A stretch of 39,348 nt of DNA from Thermoplasmata archaeon (GTDB taxonomy: Archaea; Thermoplasmatota; Thermoplasmata; Lutacidiplasmatales; UBA184): NCBI GenBank assembly GCA_022750415.1, contig JAKIVT010000007.1:1-39348 (forward strand), in the 5' to 3' direction. The notes under the pieces are model-generated. The model ran no database searches, was not told the DNA's origin, and worked only from the letters and a program-made list of their open reading frames with translations. Below are positions 8,786-18,800 of this stretch, piece by piece (the stretch's first letter is position 1; each line of letters starts with the position of its first letter). The position numbers and the translations under genes are program-made.

Positions 8786-11356
8786 TCAGCCGCTCGGAGC
8801 GGGCAAGAGCAGGACCGTCCACGTTCCTTCGACTCCGAGGACCCGGGCTCCGTACTCCCCCTGGAGATAGGTGGCCACCCAGAGGATCGCGCTGGGGTGG
8901 CTGAAGATGAGTTGGGACTCGTTGGTCGCGAGGACGAACCGGACCCCCCACTGCGCCCAGATCGTGGGGGCGTCCAGCGCATTCGGGAGACCGCTGACGA
9001 GGTTCTGGGCCCTCGGGGTGGAAAAGGCGAGGGTAAAATTCACCTCGGGGACGCCGCCCGGTCCGGCGGTGACGTTCAGCGGGACGCGGGCCACCGTTCG
9101 GATCGCCGGGCGGTTGAGCGACTGGGGTCGGCCGACGGAGCTCGTGGGAGTCACGTTCACAAACGTTCGGAGGTTGGCCGAGGTCGAGGCGGGGGTGAGC
9201 ACCACCTCCCCGAGCGTCGTTCCGGTTTGGAAGTTCGTGGCCCCGACCCCGAACGCCGGCCCGGTCATGTTGCCCCGCACCGCGAGGATCGCCCACCCAG
9301 GGTCCGCCGCGAAGACGAGGGAGAACCGGGCTTGGGGGGACACGGAAGGGATCGTGACCGTTACGTTGAGGTCGAACCCGGTCTCGACGTAGAGCATCGA
9401 CATCGTCGTGACGGCCGGGCTCGTCGCCCCGGCCACCGTGGAGGAGGGCGCGAAGATCGTGGGGGAGGCCCGCACGGATTCCGTCTGGTTGGCGCTCCCA
9501 TTGGAGACCGTGACGTTGAAGTTGTCCGCGGCGAGGGAGGCCACCGACAGGAAGACCCCGTTCGCCGACGCCTCGTAGTCCGGCGTCTCGTTGTCGAGGG
9601 TGCCGTTCGTTCCCGCGATCGTGGCGGCCACAAGGCTGTTGGTGACCGCATCGCGCGCCACCATCGCGAAGTAGGTGACCTCCTCGTCGGTCAGGTGACC
9701 CGGGTCGAAGGTGAATCGGGGGGCGACGAACGGCGTGTAGGCCTCGCGGTCGAGAAGGGCCCGGGTCCACTTGGCGGCCCCTCCCGGCGCGAAGACGTTC
9801 CCCGAAACCCCGGAGTGCTGAATGTCGCCGAGGGCGGCCAAGAACGTCGAGTCGTGGAACAGCGAGGAGTTCTGTTGTTCATCCGCGGCGAGGCTCGGTT
9901 CGGTCACGGCCCCGGCGCCGATGATCAAGAGGACAACCGCGAGGGCGAAGGCCGCGGTGCCGAGCGCGGTCCACCCGGGGGGTACTCCGACCCAAGTCGG
10001 GGCGGCCGGGCGCGGCGGAGTGCGAGCCGCTCCCCCGCTCCTTCGCCGGCCGGCCGCCGACGGCGGGCCGACCGGACGCGTGGGGAGGACACGCGTCAGG
10101 AAGGCCGGCGTCCAGTGCAGGAAGGCGTCGAAGACCAGGCCGAGACCGAGACCGAGCGGGACGACGAGGTAGAGCGGAAACCGGACGTAGTCGGTGACGA
10201 TCGAGAGTTTCCAGCCGACGATCGCGCCGCCGATCACCGCGAGCAACATGGTGAGGACCGTCACCATCCCCAACGTGAGCCGCTCGGGGGCGAGGAGTCG
10301 AACTCCCACGAGAACCAGGGCGAGGAAGAGGGCGGAGACCAGGGAGATGAGCTCGGCGTTGGGCAACGACGGCTTCGTCGACGCGAAGTACGGGTTGAGG
10401 AGAACGTAGTACAGACTGCCGAGCCCATTCCGGACGTACGAGAAGGCGTTCGCCGCGATGAAGTGCGGCTGCGGGACCTTCACGAGGTACGCCAGTCCGT
10501 AGAACCCACCGACGGAGAGGAGGAACACTGCAAAACCGGCAAGCGCCACCGGTCCCCGGTAGAAGCTCCGCGGGATCCGCCGCTGCGAGACCAGGAATCC
10601 GCCGAGAAGGACGAGGGTCACCGTCAGGAGGGTGGCGCTCAGCGGATGGCTGAGGACCGTCGCGGCCGTGGCGACCCAGAACAAGAAGGCGTGGGTCTCG
10701 GACCCGGAGCGGGCGAATCGGACCAAGAACGCGACCGCGAGCCCGAGGAACATCAGGCCCAGCAGGTTCGGGTAGATCCCGGAGAAGTACGCCTGAACGA
10801 GCGTGGGGCTGAATACCACGAACGTTTCGACGGCCAGGGCGACCGACCGGGAGCGCAAGACCGACCGGGCGAGGTAGTACGTGCCGAGCCCGATGCCGAT
10901 CCCGCAAAATGCCACGAACAATCGACCGGCCTGCAGCGGCCCGACCAACCGGAGGAACCCCCCGAGGATCGGGAATACCAACGGCGGGTACTGGCCCGGG
11001 AGCAGCCACGTGGGATACGGAAGGCCCACAAACGCGTACGACCCCGCGATCCATTGCCCCGGGTCCCCCCCCGAAGGGATGGGGTAGACCGCCATCGCGC
11101 GCTCCACGAGATACACCGCGAACAGGGCGATGGCGAGCGCGAGCAGGTACCCGTACACCTCGGTCTTGCCCGGCTCGCGAACGCCGCTCCGATTTGCCGG
11201 GTCCACGTCCCGCGCCGGAAAGTACTCGGCCTCCGTGTGGGCGAAGGCGGCGCGAGCTCGGGCCATCGCCCCCGGCTTGGGTCCCTCCACCGCGTGGTCC
11301 GCTGGGGGGGGCGGCGACGCGACCGGGACCGGGGCGCCGGCGTCGGTCGCCGTCAC
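8786..11356 (-). CDS. Polytopic GT-C-like membrane protein with large C-terminal extracytoplasmic domain
   Basis: Track ORF 8786..11659 is over-extended; N-terminal portion is Arg/Gly/Pro-rich. Start GTG 11356 or ATG 11266. Many TM segments, PIPSGGDPGQW...GLPYPTWLLPGQYPPLVFP loop motif; paralog at 13255..15735. Confidence 0.75.
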   Translation of the reverse strand: MTATDAGAPVPVASPPPPADHAVEGPKPGAMARARAAFAHTEAEYFPARDVDPANRSGVREPGKTEVYGYLLALAIALFAVYLVERAMAVYPIPSGGDPGQWIAGSYAFVGLPYPTWLLPGQYPPLVFPILGGFLRLVGPLQAGRLFVAFCGIGIGLGTYYLARSVLRSRSVALAVETFVVFSPTLVQAYFSGIYPNLLGLMFLGLAVAFLVRFARSGSETHAFLFWVATAATVLSHPLSATLLTVTLVLLGGFLVSQRRIPRSFYRGPVALAGFAVFLLSVGGFYGLAYLVKVPQPHFIAANAFSYVRNGLGSLYYVLLNPYFASTKPSLPNAELISLVSALFLALVLVGVRLLAPERLTLGMVTVLTMLLAVIGGAIVGWKLSIVTDYVRFPLYLVVPLGLGLGLVFDAFLHWTPAFLTRVLPTRPVGPPSAAGRRRSGGAARTPPRPAAPTWVGVPPGWTALGTAAFALAVVLLIIGAGAVTEPSLAADEQQNSSLFHDSTFLAALGDIQHSGVSGNVFAPGGAAKWTRALLDREAYTPFVAPRFTFDPGHLTDEEVTYFAMVARDAVTNSLVAATIAGTNGTLDNETPDYEASANGVFLSVASLAADNFNVTVSNGSANQTESVRASPTIFAPSSTVAGATSPAVTTMSMLYVETGFDLNVTVTIPSVSPQARFSLVFAADPGWAILAVRGNMTGPAFGVGATNFQTGTTLGEVVLTPASTSANLRTFVNVTPTSSVGRPQSLNRPAIRTVARVPLNVTAGPGGVPEVNFTLAFSTPRAQNLVSGLPNALDAPTIWAQWGVRFVLATNESQLIFSHPSAILWVATYLQGEYGARVLGVEGTWTVLLLPAPSG

Positions 11357-11500
11357 CGTCCACCGCGGACGGCCCAACTCGCGATTTCCGGGCGACCGGG
11401 CGTAGGCGGACCTCGCCCCTCGAGGGCGTCGGAGACCCGCGGACCGGACCCTGGCCGTGCCGGGCGCCCCTCGAGCATGGCGAGGTCGCGGACTCTGGGG

Positions 11501-11518
11501 CGGGATAAAGCCATCCCG
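11501..11518 (-). promoter_or_regulatory. TATA-like promoter element enclosed by a perfect inverted repeat (CGGGAT-AAAGCC-ATCCCG)
   Basis: Minus-strand GGCTTTATCCC upstream of the GT-C-like gene; 6-bp arms CGGGAT/ATCCCG flank the TATA core. Confidence 0.45.
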
Positions 11519-11708
11519 GTCTCGCCGGTCGCGGGGTGGTGCGTCGCTCCCCGAGTCCTCTCCGAACGCCCGGGTCGGGCCGGGGCCATCGTCCCCCTTC
11601 GCACCCTCCTCCCCCGCGGCCGAGGATTTCTCGCGGCGGTTCGGTCGGCCATGTCGCACCGCCCCGACGCTGCGCCGGCGGTTGGACGGTTTGATTTCGT
11701 TCGTGAGG

Positions 11709-11716
11709 CTTTAAGA
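11709..11716 (+). promoter_or_regulatory. TATA-like box (CTTTAAGA), probable leaderless promoter
   Basis: Centre about 27 bp upstream of ATG 11739. Confidence 0.5.
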
Positions 11717-11738
11717 AGAGGAGTGGGTCGGGCGGTGG

Positions 11739-13244
11739 ATGCCATCGTCGACCGGTCGGGACCGACCGAACCTCCTGCTGGTCGTCCTCGATTGCGTCCG
11801 GGCCTCGGACTTTCCGGGGGGCGCTCAGGCGGTCGGACCGACCCCGTTCCTCGACCGGCTCCGGGCGGAGTCGGTCGATTATCCGAAGGCCGCCAGCGTG
11901 GCCCATTGGACCGTGCCCGCCCACGCCAGCATGTTCACCGGGCTCTATCCTTGGGAGCACGGAGTCCACGCGAAGGGTCTCCTCAAGCTCGACGCGCGAG
12001 GCGAGTCCGTCGGCGCGCTCCTGAGGTCCTCGGGGTACCATACACTGTCGATCTCGGCGAACGGTCTGATCAGCCCCGCCCTCGGCCTCGTCGACGGCAT
12101 CGACCGGAGCGCCTGGGGCGTTTCGCTTTTCAACCGATTCGGCACCGGCGCGCTTCCCCCGAAGCGGTCGGACAACGGCCACGGACCGCCCCCGCAGCCC
12201 GTGGGCCGGGGCCCGCTCTCGAATCTCTCCTACTGGGCCGCCGTCATGCTCGCTCGCTACCCCGGCACGTGGGACTTTCCGACTCGACTCGCGATGCGCT
12301 TGCGGCACCGGTCCGACGGGGCCCGGGCCCGATTGGCGAACTGGCTCGAGCCGACCGCCGGGCGGTGGCTCAAGGAGGCTCCGGCCGACCGCCCCGTGTA
12401 CTGCTTCGTGAACCTGCTCGATGCCCACGAGCCGTACCTCGCCGAACCGGAGGTGGTCCATTCCCTCCGAAGCTGGTGGGAGTACGCGCGGACCCGGCAA
12501 GACCGGCTGGGATGGGTGACCGGAAAATGGAAGCCGACGGCGCGGGAGTATGAGCTCCTCCACGAACTCTACCGGACGATGGTCCAATCGCTCGACCGGC
12601 GGGTCGAGGGTGTGGTGAACGCGTTCCGGGATTCCGGCCGGTGGGAAAACACGACCATGATCCTGACGAGCGACCACGGCCAGGCGTTCGGCGAGCACTC
12701 GGCGCTGTTCCACATCGTCGGGGTCGACGAGCCGGAGCTCCGGGTCCCCTTGAGCGTGCGATTCGCGGGCCGACGCCACGCCGGGACGACCGCGCAGGGC
12801 TGGGCCAGCTTGATCGATGTGTACGCGACCCTCCTCGGCGAGGCGGGCGTACCGCTCCCCGACCGACCGTCCCGACCCGTTTCCCTCGAGCAGCTTCTCG
12901 ACCGGCCCCGGTCCGACCCCGTGTACGCGATGTCGGATGGACTGGTCCACGCGGCCGACCGCAACCAGGTTCCCGGGCCGCGCCGGGAGATGATCGACCG
13001 TCTCTTGGTGGCGGGGTACGAGGGGGAGTACAAGATCGTCCACGACCCGGTGACCGACGGGATCCGGGCCTTCCGACCGGACGGAGACCCCGCCGAGGCT
13101 CTCGACGTCTCGACCACGCACGGACCGGAACTCGCGGCCCTCGCCGAGGGGGTTCGGGAGATCGGCCGACGGATCCTCACCGGCCCGGAGTCCCAACTTC
13201 CGTCCGATGTGGAGGAACGGCTCCGGTCGTGGGGCTACATCTAG
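11739..13244 (+). CDS. Sulfatase-like alkaline-phosphatase-superfamily protein
   Basis: RPNLLLVVLDCVRASD metal-binding start, AHWTVPAHASMFTGLYPWEHGVH catalytic block, MILTSDHGQAFGEH block. Confidence 0.85.
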   Translation: MPSSTGRDRPNLLLVVLDCVRASDFPGGAQAVGPTPFLDRLRAESVDYPKAASVAHWTVPAHASMFTGLYPWEHGVHAKGLLKLDARGESVGALLRSSGYHTLSISANGLISPALGLVDGIDRSAWGVSLFNRFGTGALPPKRSDNGHGPPPQPVGRGPLSNLSYWAAVMLARYPGTWDFPTRLAMRLRHRSDGARARLANWLEPTAGRWLKEAPADRPVYCFVNLLDAHEPYLAEPEVVHSLRSWWEYARTRQDRLGWVTGKWKPTAREYELLHELYRTMVQSLDRRVEGVVNAFRDSGRWENTTMILTSDHGQAFGEHSALFHIVGVDEPELRVPLSVRFAGRRHAGTTAQGWASLIDVYATLLGEAGVPLPDRPSRPVSLEQLLDRPRSDPVYAMSDGLVHAADRNQVPGPRREMIDRLLVAGYEGEYKIVHDPVTDGIRAFRPDGDPAEALDVSTTHGPELAALAEGVREIGRRILTGPESQLPSDVEERLRSWGYI

Positions 13245-13254
13245 GCTCGGCGAC

Positions 13255-15735
13255 ATGGTTGGGTCCGTGACCGCGGCGACGCCGGCCCCCCCGGGTGCGC
13301 TCGCGGAACTCCGAGCGCTCGTCCGACGGGCGGAGAACCTCCTGTTCCCGCCGGCCGCGGGGCCATCGCAGAACCCGCGTGGCGTCCTCGCGGCGGCGCT
13401 CCCCGAATGGCCGGGTCTCCTGCTGGCGTTCCTCGTCGCCATCTCCGTCGCGGTCCTGCTGGAGCAGATCATCTCCGTCCAGCCGATCCCCCCGGGCGGG
13501 GATCCGGGCGAGTGGACCTCGACCTCGTTCGCCTACGCGGGGCTGCCGTATCCTTCCTGGATCATCCCCGGCCAGTACCCGCCCCTCCTGTTCCCGCTCC
13601 TCGGACTGTTGGTCCGGCTCGCCGGGGGGGCGGCCGGCGGCGCGAAGGCGTATGTCGGCGTCGTCGCCGTGCTGATCGGACTCTCGACCTACTTCCTCGC
13701 GCGGGGGCTGACCCGTCGGCGATCGACCGCGCTGGTCGCCGAGGCGCTCGTGCTGCTGAACCCCTCGTTCCTCCAGATGTTCTTCTGGGGCGCGTATCCG
13801 AATCTACTGGGGTTCGTCTTCCTGAACCTCTCGCTCGCGTTCCACGTCCGGTACATCCGGTCCCGTCGGCCGCTCCATCTCCTGCTGTTCTGGGCCGCCG
13901 CGGCCGCCGGGGTCCTGACCCACAGCCTGGTCGGTGCCATCGAACTCGGCACGATCGGACTCGTGCTGCTCATGGCGCTCTCCATCCGAGTCCTTCCCCG
14001 GGCGATCGTACGGAGCCGGGCCGGACTGGCCGGCATCGGGCTGTTCGTCGGGTCGATCGGGACGTACTACGGCCTCACGTACCTCCTCAAGATCCACCAC
14101 CCGAACTACTTCCAGAGCGGAGCGTTCGCCTACGTGAAGAACGGGCTCGGGGCGATCTTCTACCTGCTCGCCCGACCGTTCGTGCCGGCGTTCCGGGTCC
14201 CGATCACCACCGCCCTGCCCCTGATCCTGATCATCGTCGGGGTCCTGACGTTGTACATTCTCGGCATGCGAATGTTCTGGAAGAATCGGATGACCCTGGG
14301 GACGATGGTCACCGTCTCGCTCGCGCTCGCCCCGACCGGTCTCGCGGCCGTCGGGTGGGAACTCTCCGTGGTCACCGACTACGTCCGGTTCGGCTACTTC
14401 CTCGTCACACCGGTGGCCATCGGTCTTGCCCTGTTCCTGGACTGGTTCATGTCCGGTCTCGCCCGGCGCGCCGCCCGGGCGGTGGCGGCCCCGGGAGCTC
14501 CCTCCCATCCACCGAGGACGAGTTGGCACGCTCCCGGGATCGTGGCGGACCCTCCGGCCGCCAACGCGCTGTTCGCCTTCGCGGTGGTCATCGTGTTCGG
14601 CGTCTCGGCGCTGGTGACGGTACCGGCGCTGCCGATGTACGAGGCGAACAACACGAAGGAAGCTCACGATTCCACGTTCATCCACGCCCTCGACCTCATC
14701 CGAGGCACGGGGGTCCACGGAAGCCTGCTCACGGTGCCGGGGGCCGCCAAATGGTCGCGCTCGCTGTTGGTCCGGAACGCGTACTCGCCAAATTTACCGG
14801 CCCGCTACACCTTCGACGCGAGCCACTTGGTGGACGAGGAGAGCGCCTACTTCGCGCTGACGAGCCGGTTCGCCGTGACGAACGGTGTGGTCGCCGTCTC
14901 CGGCCTCGGCACCAACCTCTCGGCAGGGAATGCGACGTTCGAGTTCCAGGCCGCGTACTTCGGCGTCTTCACGCCCGTGGCGGCCTTGCCGATCGGCAAC
15001 CTCAGCGTCGTCGTGGATACGGGCGGCGTGACGCGCGCCGAACCCGTGACGGAGGTCACGAACGTTCTGCTCGGACCGCCCGGCAAGGCGTGGTTCGAGG
15101 TCGAGTACGCCGGCGCCGGCTTCACGCTCGCCGTTCGGGCGAGCGTCGCTCCGGGCACGACCTCGGCCACGATCGCCGTCCGCGCCAATGCCACTGCCGG
15201 ATCGACCCTACTCGCTCTGAACGGGAACGTGACGGGCCCCTCGGTCGGATTCACCCACTTTTCCCGGGGACCCACCCCCGGATCGCTCAATCTGACCCCG
15301 GGGACCTTCGCCGGCCGGCTGGCGACCCTGACGCAGCTGGTCCCATCGAGCGCGCTCCTCGGGCTGTTCCAGTACAACCACTTGGGTGCTCCGGCCCACG
15401 GGAGCTTCGTCCTCAACTCCACCACGGGGTCTCCGGAACTGAATCTCTCGATCCTGCTCTCGACCCCGGGCGCCTCCAATCTGATCCGCGGCTTGCCGCC
15501 CCTCCTGTCGACGTCGGCGACCTGGGAGAACTGGTCGATCCGGTTCGTGCTCTACACGAGTTCGACGCAACCGGGGAGCGCCCAGGGAAATCTGCTGCCG
15601 AACGAGGTCGCCTACCTGGAGGCCGAGTATGGGGCGACGGTGATCGGCGTGTCCGGTCGGTGGACGGTTCTCCTGCTCCCCTCTCCGGACCAGCTGCCCG
15701 GGTCTCCGGTCTCGCTCGTCGGAGCCGGCCGATGA
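13255..15735 (+). CDS. Polytopic GT-C-like membrane protein, paralog of 8786..11356
   Basis: Track ORF begins 13207, overlapping the upstream gene; ATG 13255 (MVGSVTAATPAPPG) is more plausible. PIPPGGDPGEW...GLPYPSWIIPGQYPPLLFP, TDYVRF, AAKWSRSLL shared with the paralog. Confidence 0.78.
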   Translation: MVGSVTAATPAPPGALAELRALVRRAENLLFPPAAGPSQNPRGVLAAALPEWPGLLLAFLVAISVAVLLEQIISVQPIPPGGDPGEWTSTSFAYAGLPYPSWIIPGQYPPLLFPLLGLLVRLAGGAAGGAKAYVGVVAVLIGLSTYFLARGLTRRRSTALVAEALVLLNPSFLQMFFWGAYPNLLGFVFLNLSLAFHVRYIRSRRPLHLLLFWAAAAAGVLTHSLVGAIELGTIGLVLLMALSIRVLPRAIVRSRAGLAGIGLFVGSIGTYYGLTYLLKIHHPNYFQSGAFAYVKNGLGAIFYLLARPFVPAFRVPITTALPLILIIVGVLTLYILGMRMFWKNRMTLGTMVTVSLALAPTGLAAVGWELSVVTDYVRFGYFLVTPVAIGLALFLDWFMSGLARRAARAVAAPGAPSHPPRTSWHAPGIVADPPAANALFAFAVVIVFGVSALVTVPALPMYEANNTKEAHDSTFIHALDLIRGTGVHGSLLTVPGAAKWSRSLLVRNAYSPNLPARYTFDASHLVDEESAYFALTSRFAVTNGVVAVSGLGTNLSAGNATFEFQAAYFGVFTPVAALPIGNLSVVVDTGGVTRAEPVTEVTNVLLGPPGKAWFEVEYAGAGFTLAVRASVAPGTTSATIAVRANATAGSTLLALNGNVTGPSVGFTHFSRGPTPGSLNLTPGTFAGRLATLTQLVPSSALLGLFQYNHLGAPAHGSFVLNSTTGSPELNLSILLSTPGASNLIRGLPPLLSTSATWENWSIRFVLYTSSTQPGSAQGNLLPNEVAYLEAEYGATVIGVSGRWTVLLLPSPDQLPGSPVSLVGAGR

Positions 15736-15856
15736 GCGTGGGCGTCCTTCTCGGAGTCCCACCCGTGTGCGCCGATAGCGCCGCGATAGCCTTATGAAAC
15801 GTCGCTCTGCCTTTCTCGACCACGCCGGGCCTGCTCACGCGGGGTTCGGCCGCACG

Positions 15857-18800
15857 ATGCAGAAGGGAACTTCCCGCCCCGAAACTGGACGCCTCGACCG
15901 TTCCACGGCGATCGGAATCGCGCTGGTCCTCGGGGTTCTCCTCGGACCCGGGGCCCTGCTCCCTCTCGGGATCGGCGCCGCCGGCCCGTCCGCCGACACG
16001 TCGAAAACCGGGCCGAGCGCGCCGACCGTTGCTCCGCCCGCTCCTCCGTCCCAGCTTGCGGGGCCGTCGGTGCTGCCGGCCCCCTGCGACGGCCCTTGGC
16101 CCGCCTTCGCCGGGCCGCTCCCGAACTCGTCCGGATGCGACGGTCGGGACCAGGCGGTCGCCGGCTTCTACTCCAGCGTCGCCGGAGGGGCCGGAAACGT
16201 TTCGATGCAACTTACGCTCCCCGTCGACCGGACCCCAACGGCGAACCAATCCGACCTGTACCGCGCGATCTGGGTCGGTCTCGTCCTGTCCGAACCGGCC
16301 GCCTGGATGGGGGAGTGTTTCGTCCAAATCCGCTTCCAACCCGACGCCAACTGGACGCCGACCCTCGGGGGGCCAGCGACCTCGACGAACAACTGGACCG
16401 GAGCCGTCGTGGGCTGGGAATTCGACCGGGCGACCGGGTCCGTGGACGATTGCGTCGACCAACCGCTCTACTCCTCCGTGGCCTCCAACTCGACGTACTT
16501 GGCGCTCGCCGGTGGCGACGTGCTCAACCTCACGACGAACGGCTGGGCCGGCGGAGCGTCCGGGGAGTCCATCTCGGTGGCCGACACGACCAGCGGGGCG
16601 GTCGCCACGATCAACGGGCTGAACGACCACGGCGCGCCCCTCGAGCCTGCCTACGCTACGGCGAACGTCCTCAACGGCCTCTCCGGCTCGGCGGCCGAGA
16701 TTCCCTCGGTCTCGGTCGGGGTCGAACTCGCGGGTGGCGCCAATCCCTCCATCCCATCGAACTCGAGCTTCGGCGGATGTACGCCCGGGGTGTCCCCCGC
16801 CACCCCCGCCAACCCTTCGATCCCGTGCCCGAGCTACGACCCGACGTCGTGGATCAACGACACGGCGTCTCCCCTCCGGTTCACGCCACCGGTCTTCACC
16901 GCGACGACGACGGCTCGGAGCAGCGAGGTGTTGTTCTCCAGCAGCGTCGGCGGGACGGCGGGGGTGACCTCGCTCAGCAACAAGACGTGCACGGGACGGA
17001 TCGGTTCCGCCTACTGCACCTATCCTTGGTACAGCTACTCCTGCGGCGCCGGGTCGTTCGAGTTCGGCGCCACCGATTACTCCGGCGTCACCTCGGATTT
17101 CGGGGAGCAAAACCAGTTCGGCTCGACCGCCACCCCGAATCTTCTCGGGTATTCGCAGTTCGCCGCGAACCCCTTCGCGGTGCCGGGCTGCGGGGCCGGC
17201 AGCCAGAACGTCTCCGTCGGCGTTCGGGCCGGTTCCGGACTCGTCCAACTCCTCGGCAGCAACTACACCATTCCTACGGCCGTTTCCCTGACCTCGGGTG
17301 CGTTCGAGCTGACCGGGCTCCCGACGGGGGGCCAGTCGTTCGGGGGTTGGACCGTCACGGGCGGGTGCGCGGTCGGGAACGCGGCGAGCGCCTCCACGAC
17401 GTTGGTCGTGACCGGCGCCGGGACGGTCGTGGCCCAGTTCACCGCGACCCCGACGCTCACCAACGTCACGTTCGATTCCACGGGGGCGTCCGGGTCGATC
17501 GTGCTCGGGTCGGTGGCGACCCTCGGGCCTTCCGGCCCGCTCGCCACGGAAGGGAACCTCACCTCGGTCCTCCTCGCCTCCGGCTCCTATCCCATCCAGT
17601 CCGCGCCACCCCCCGGTTGGGCATTTGCCTCCTGGTCGGCCACGGGCCCGGCCTACGTGGTGGAATCCGCCGCCGCCGCGAGTTGGCTCGTCGTCTCGAG
17701 CGCGGGCGGGGTGGCCACCGTGACGGCCGAGCTCACCCCCGACGGGACGAACGTCACCGTCGTGGCCCAGGTGGTGGGCGCGGGGACCGTGAGTATCGGC
17801 GGCACCGCCATTCCCTACAATGCCACGAGCCGAACGTCGATCGGTGCCGTGAACCTGAGCGCGGGGACCATCTCTCTCGTCGCCAACGCTTCTCCGGGCT
17901 GGCGATTCCTCAGCTGGTCGGTCCTTCCGGGCGGGGTGTCCCTCCCCGGCAATTCGACGGAAGCGAACGTAACCCTCGCGAACGGGACCGCCTACGTGTT
18001 CGGAGAGTTCGCCGCTCTGGTGACCGTCCTCTCCCAGCCCTCCGCGGGAGGGCAGGTGGTGTTCGACGGAGGCCCACCGCAATCGAACGGGAGTTCCGTC
18101 CCCCTGACGCCCGGGCTCCACGCCCTGGGAGCTGCCCCCTTCGGGGGATACGCGTTCCAGCGCTGGACCGTCTCGAACTCCTCGGCGCTCTGGGTCTCGA
18201 AGCCGTTGCAAGCCCTGACCCACGTCACGGTCAACACGACGGGAACCTTGACCGCGGTGTTCGCGAGCACCACGAACGAGACCCTGACCCTGCAAGCCGC
18301 GCCGGCGGCCGGCGGGTTCATCCAGTTCAACTTCGACAATTTGTCCGCCAACCCGACGATCAACACCTCCGTCGCCGCCAGCACCTTCCAACTGCACGCC
18401 GTCGCAAATTACGGGTACCGATTCCTTGGCTGGAACGTCACGGGCCCGGCGAGCGTCCTCCCTGGCGAACTCACCGTCACGGGAACGGGGGCCGTGGTCA
18501 CGGCGCGCTTCGGCGCCCGATTCTTCCCGGTGACGTTCGTCGTCACCCGGCCAGGGACGGTCGCGCTCACGGTGAACGGCGTGGCCGAGCCGAGCGGCGT
18601 GACGCTCGGCCTCGCGCGCGGCGTCTACCCGCTGTCCGCGACCGTCACGGCCCCCAACACCACGTTCCTCGGTTGGTCGACGTCCCTCGTGATCGGGAAC
18701 GTCTCGCCGAGCCACACGAGCGCGACCGTCACCGTCGACGGCTCGGGGACCGTGTTCGGGATCGTCGCCGGGTTCGTCCTCTCCGGATTCGTGGTGAGTC

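Noticed and set aside
8615-12553. 1312-aa plus-strand ORF spanning two divergent genes
   Set aside because: Arg/Gly/Glu-rich composition typical of antisense frames in GC-rich DNA; it overlaps the well-supported GT-C-like and sulfatase-like genes.
11739-13244. Calling the two sulfatase-like genes true formylglycine sulfatases
   Set aside because: The nucleophile position reads Thr rather than Cys or Ser in both proteins.
9879-13472. 1197-aa minus-strand ORF
   Set aside because: Out-of-frame shadow across the GT-C-like gene and antisense to the sulfatase-like gene; low-complexity.
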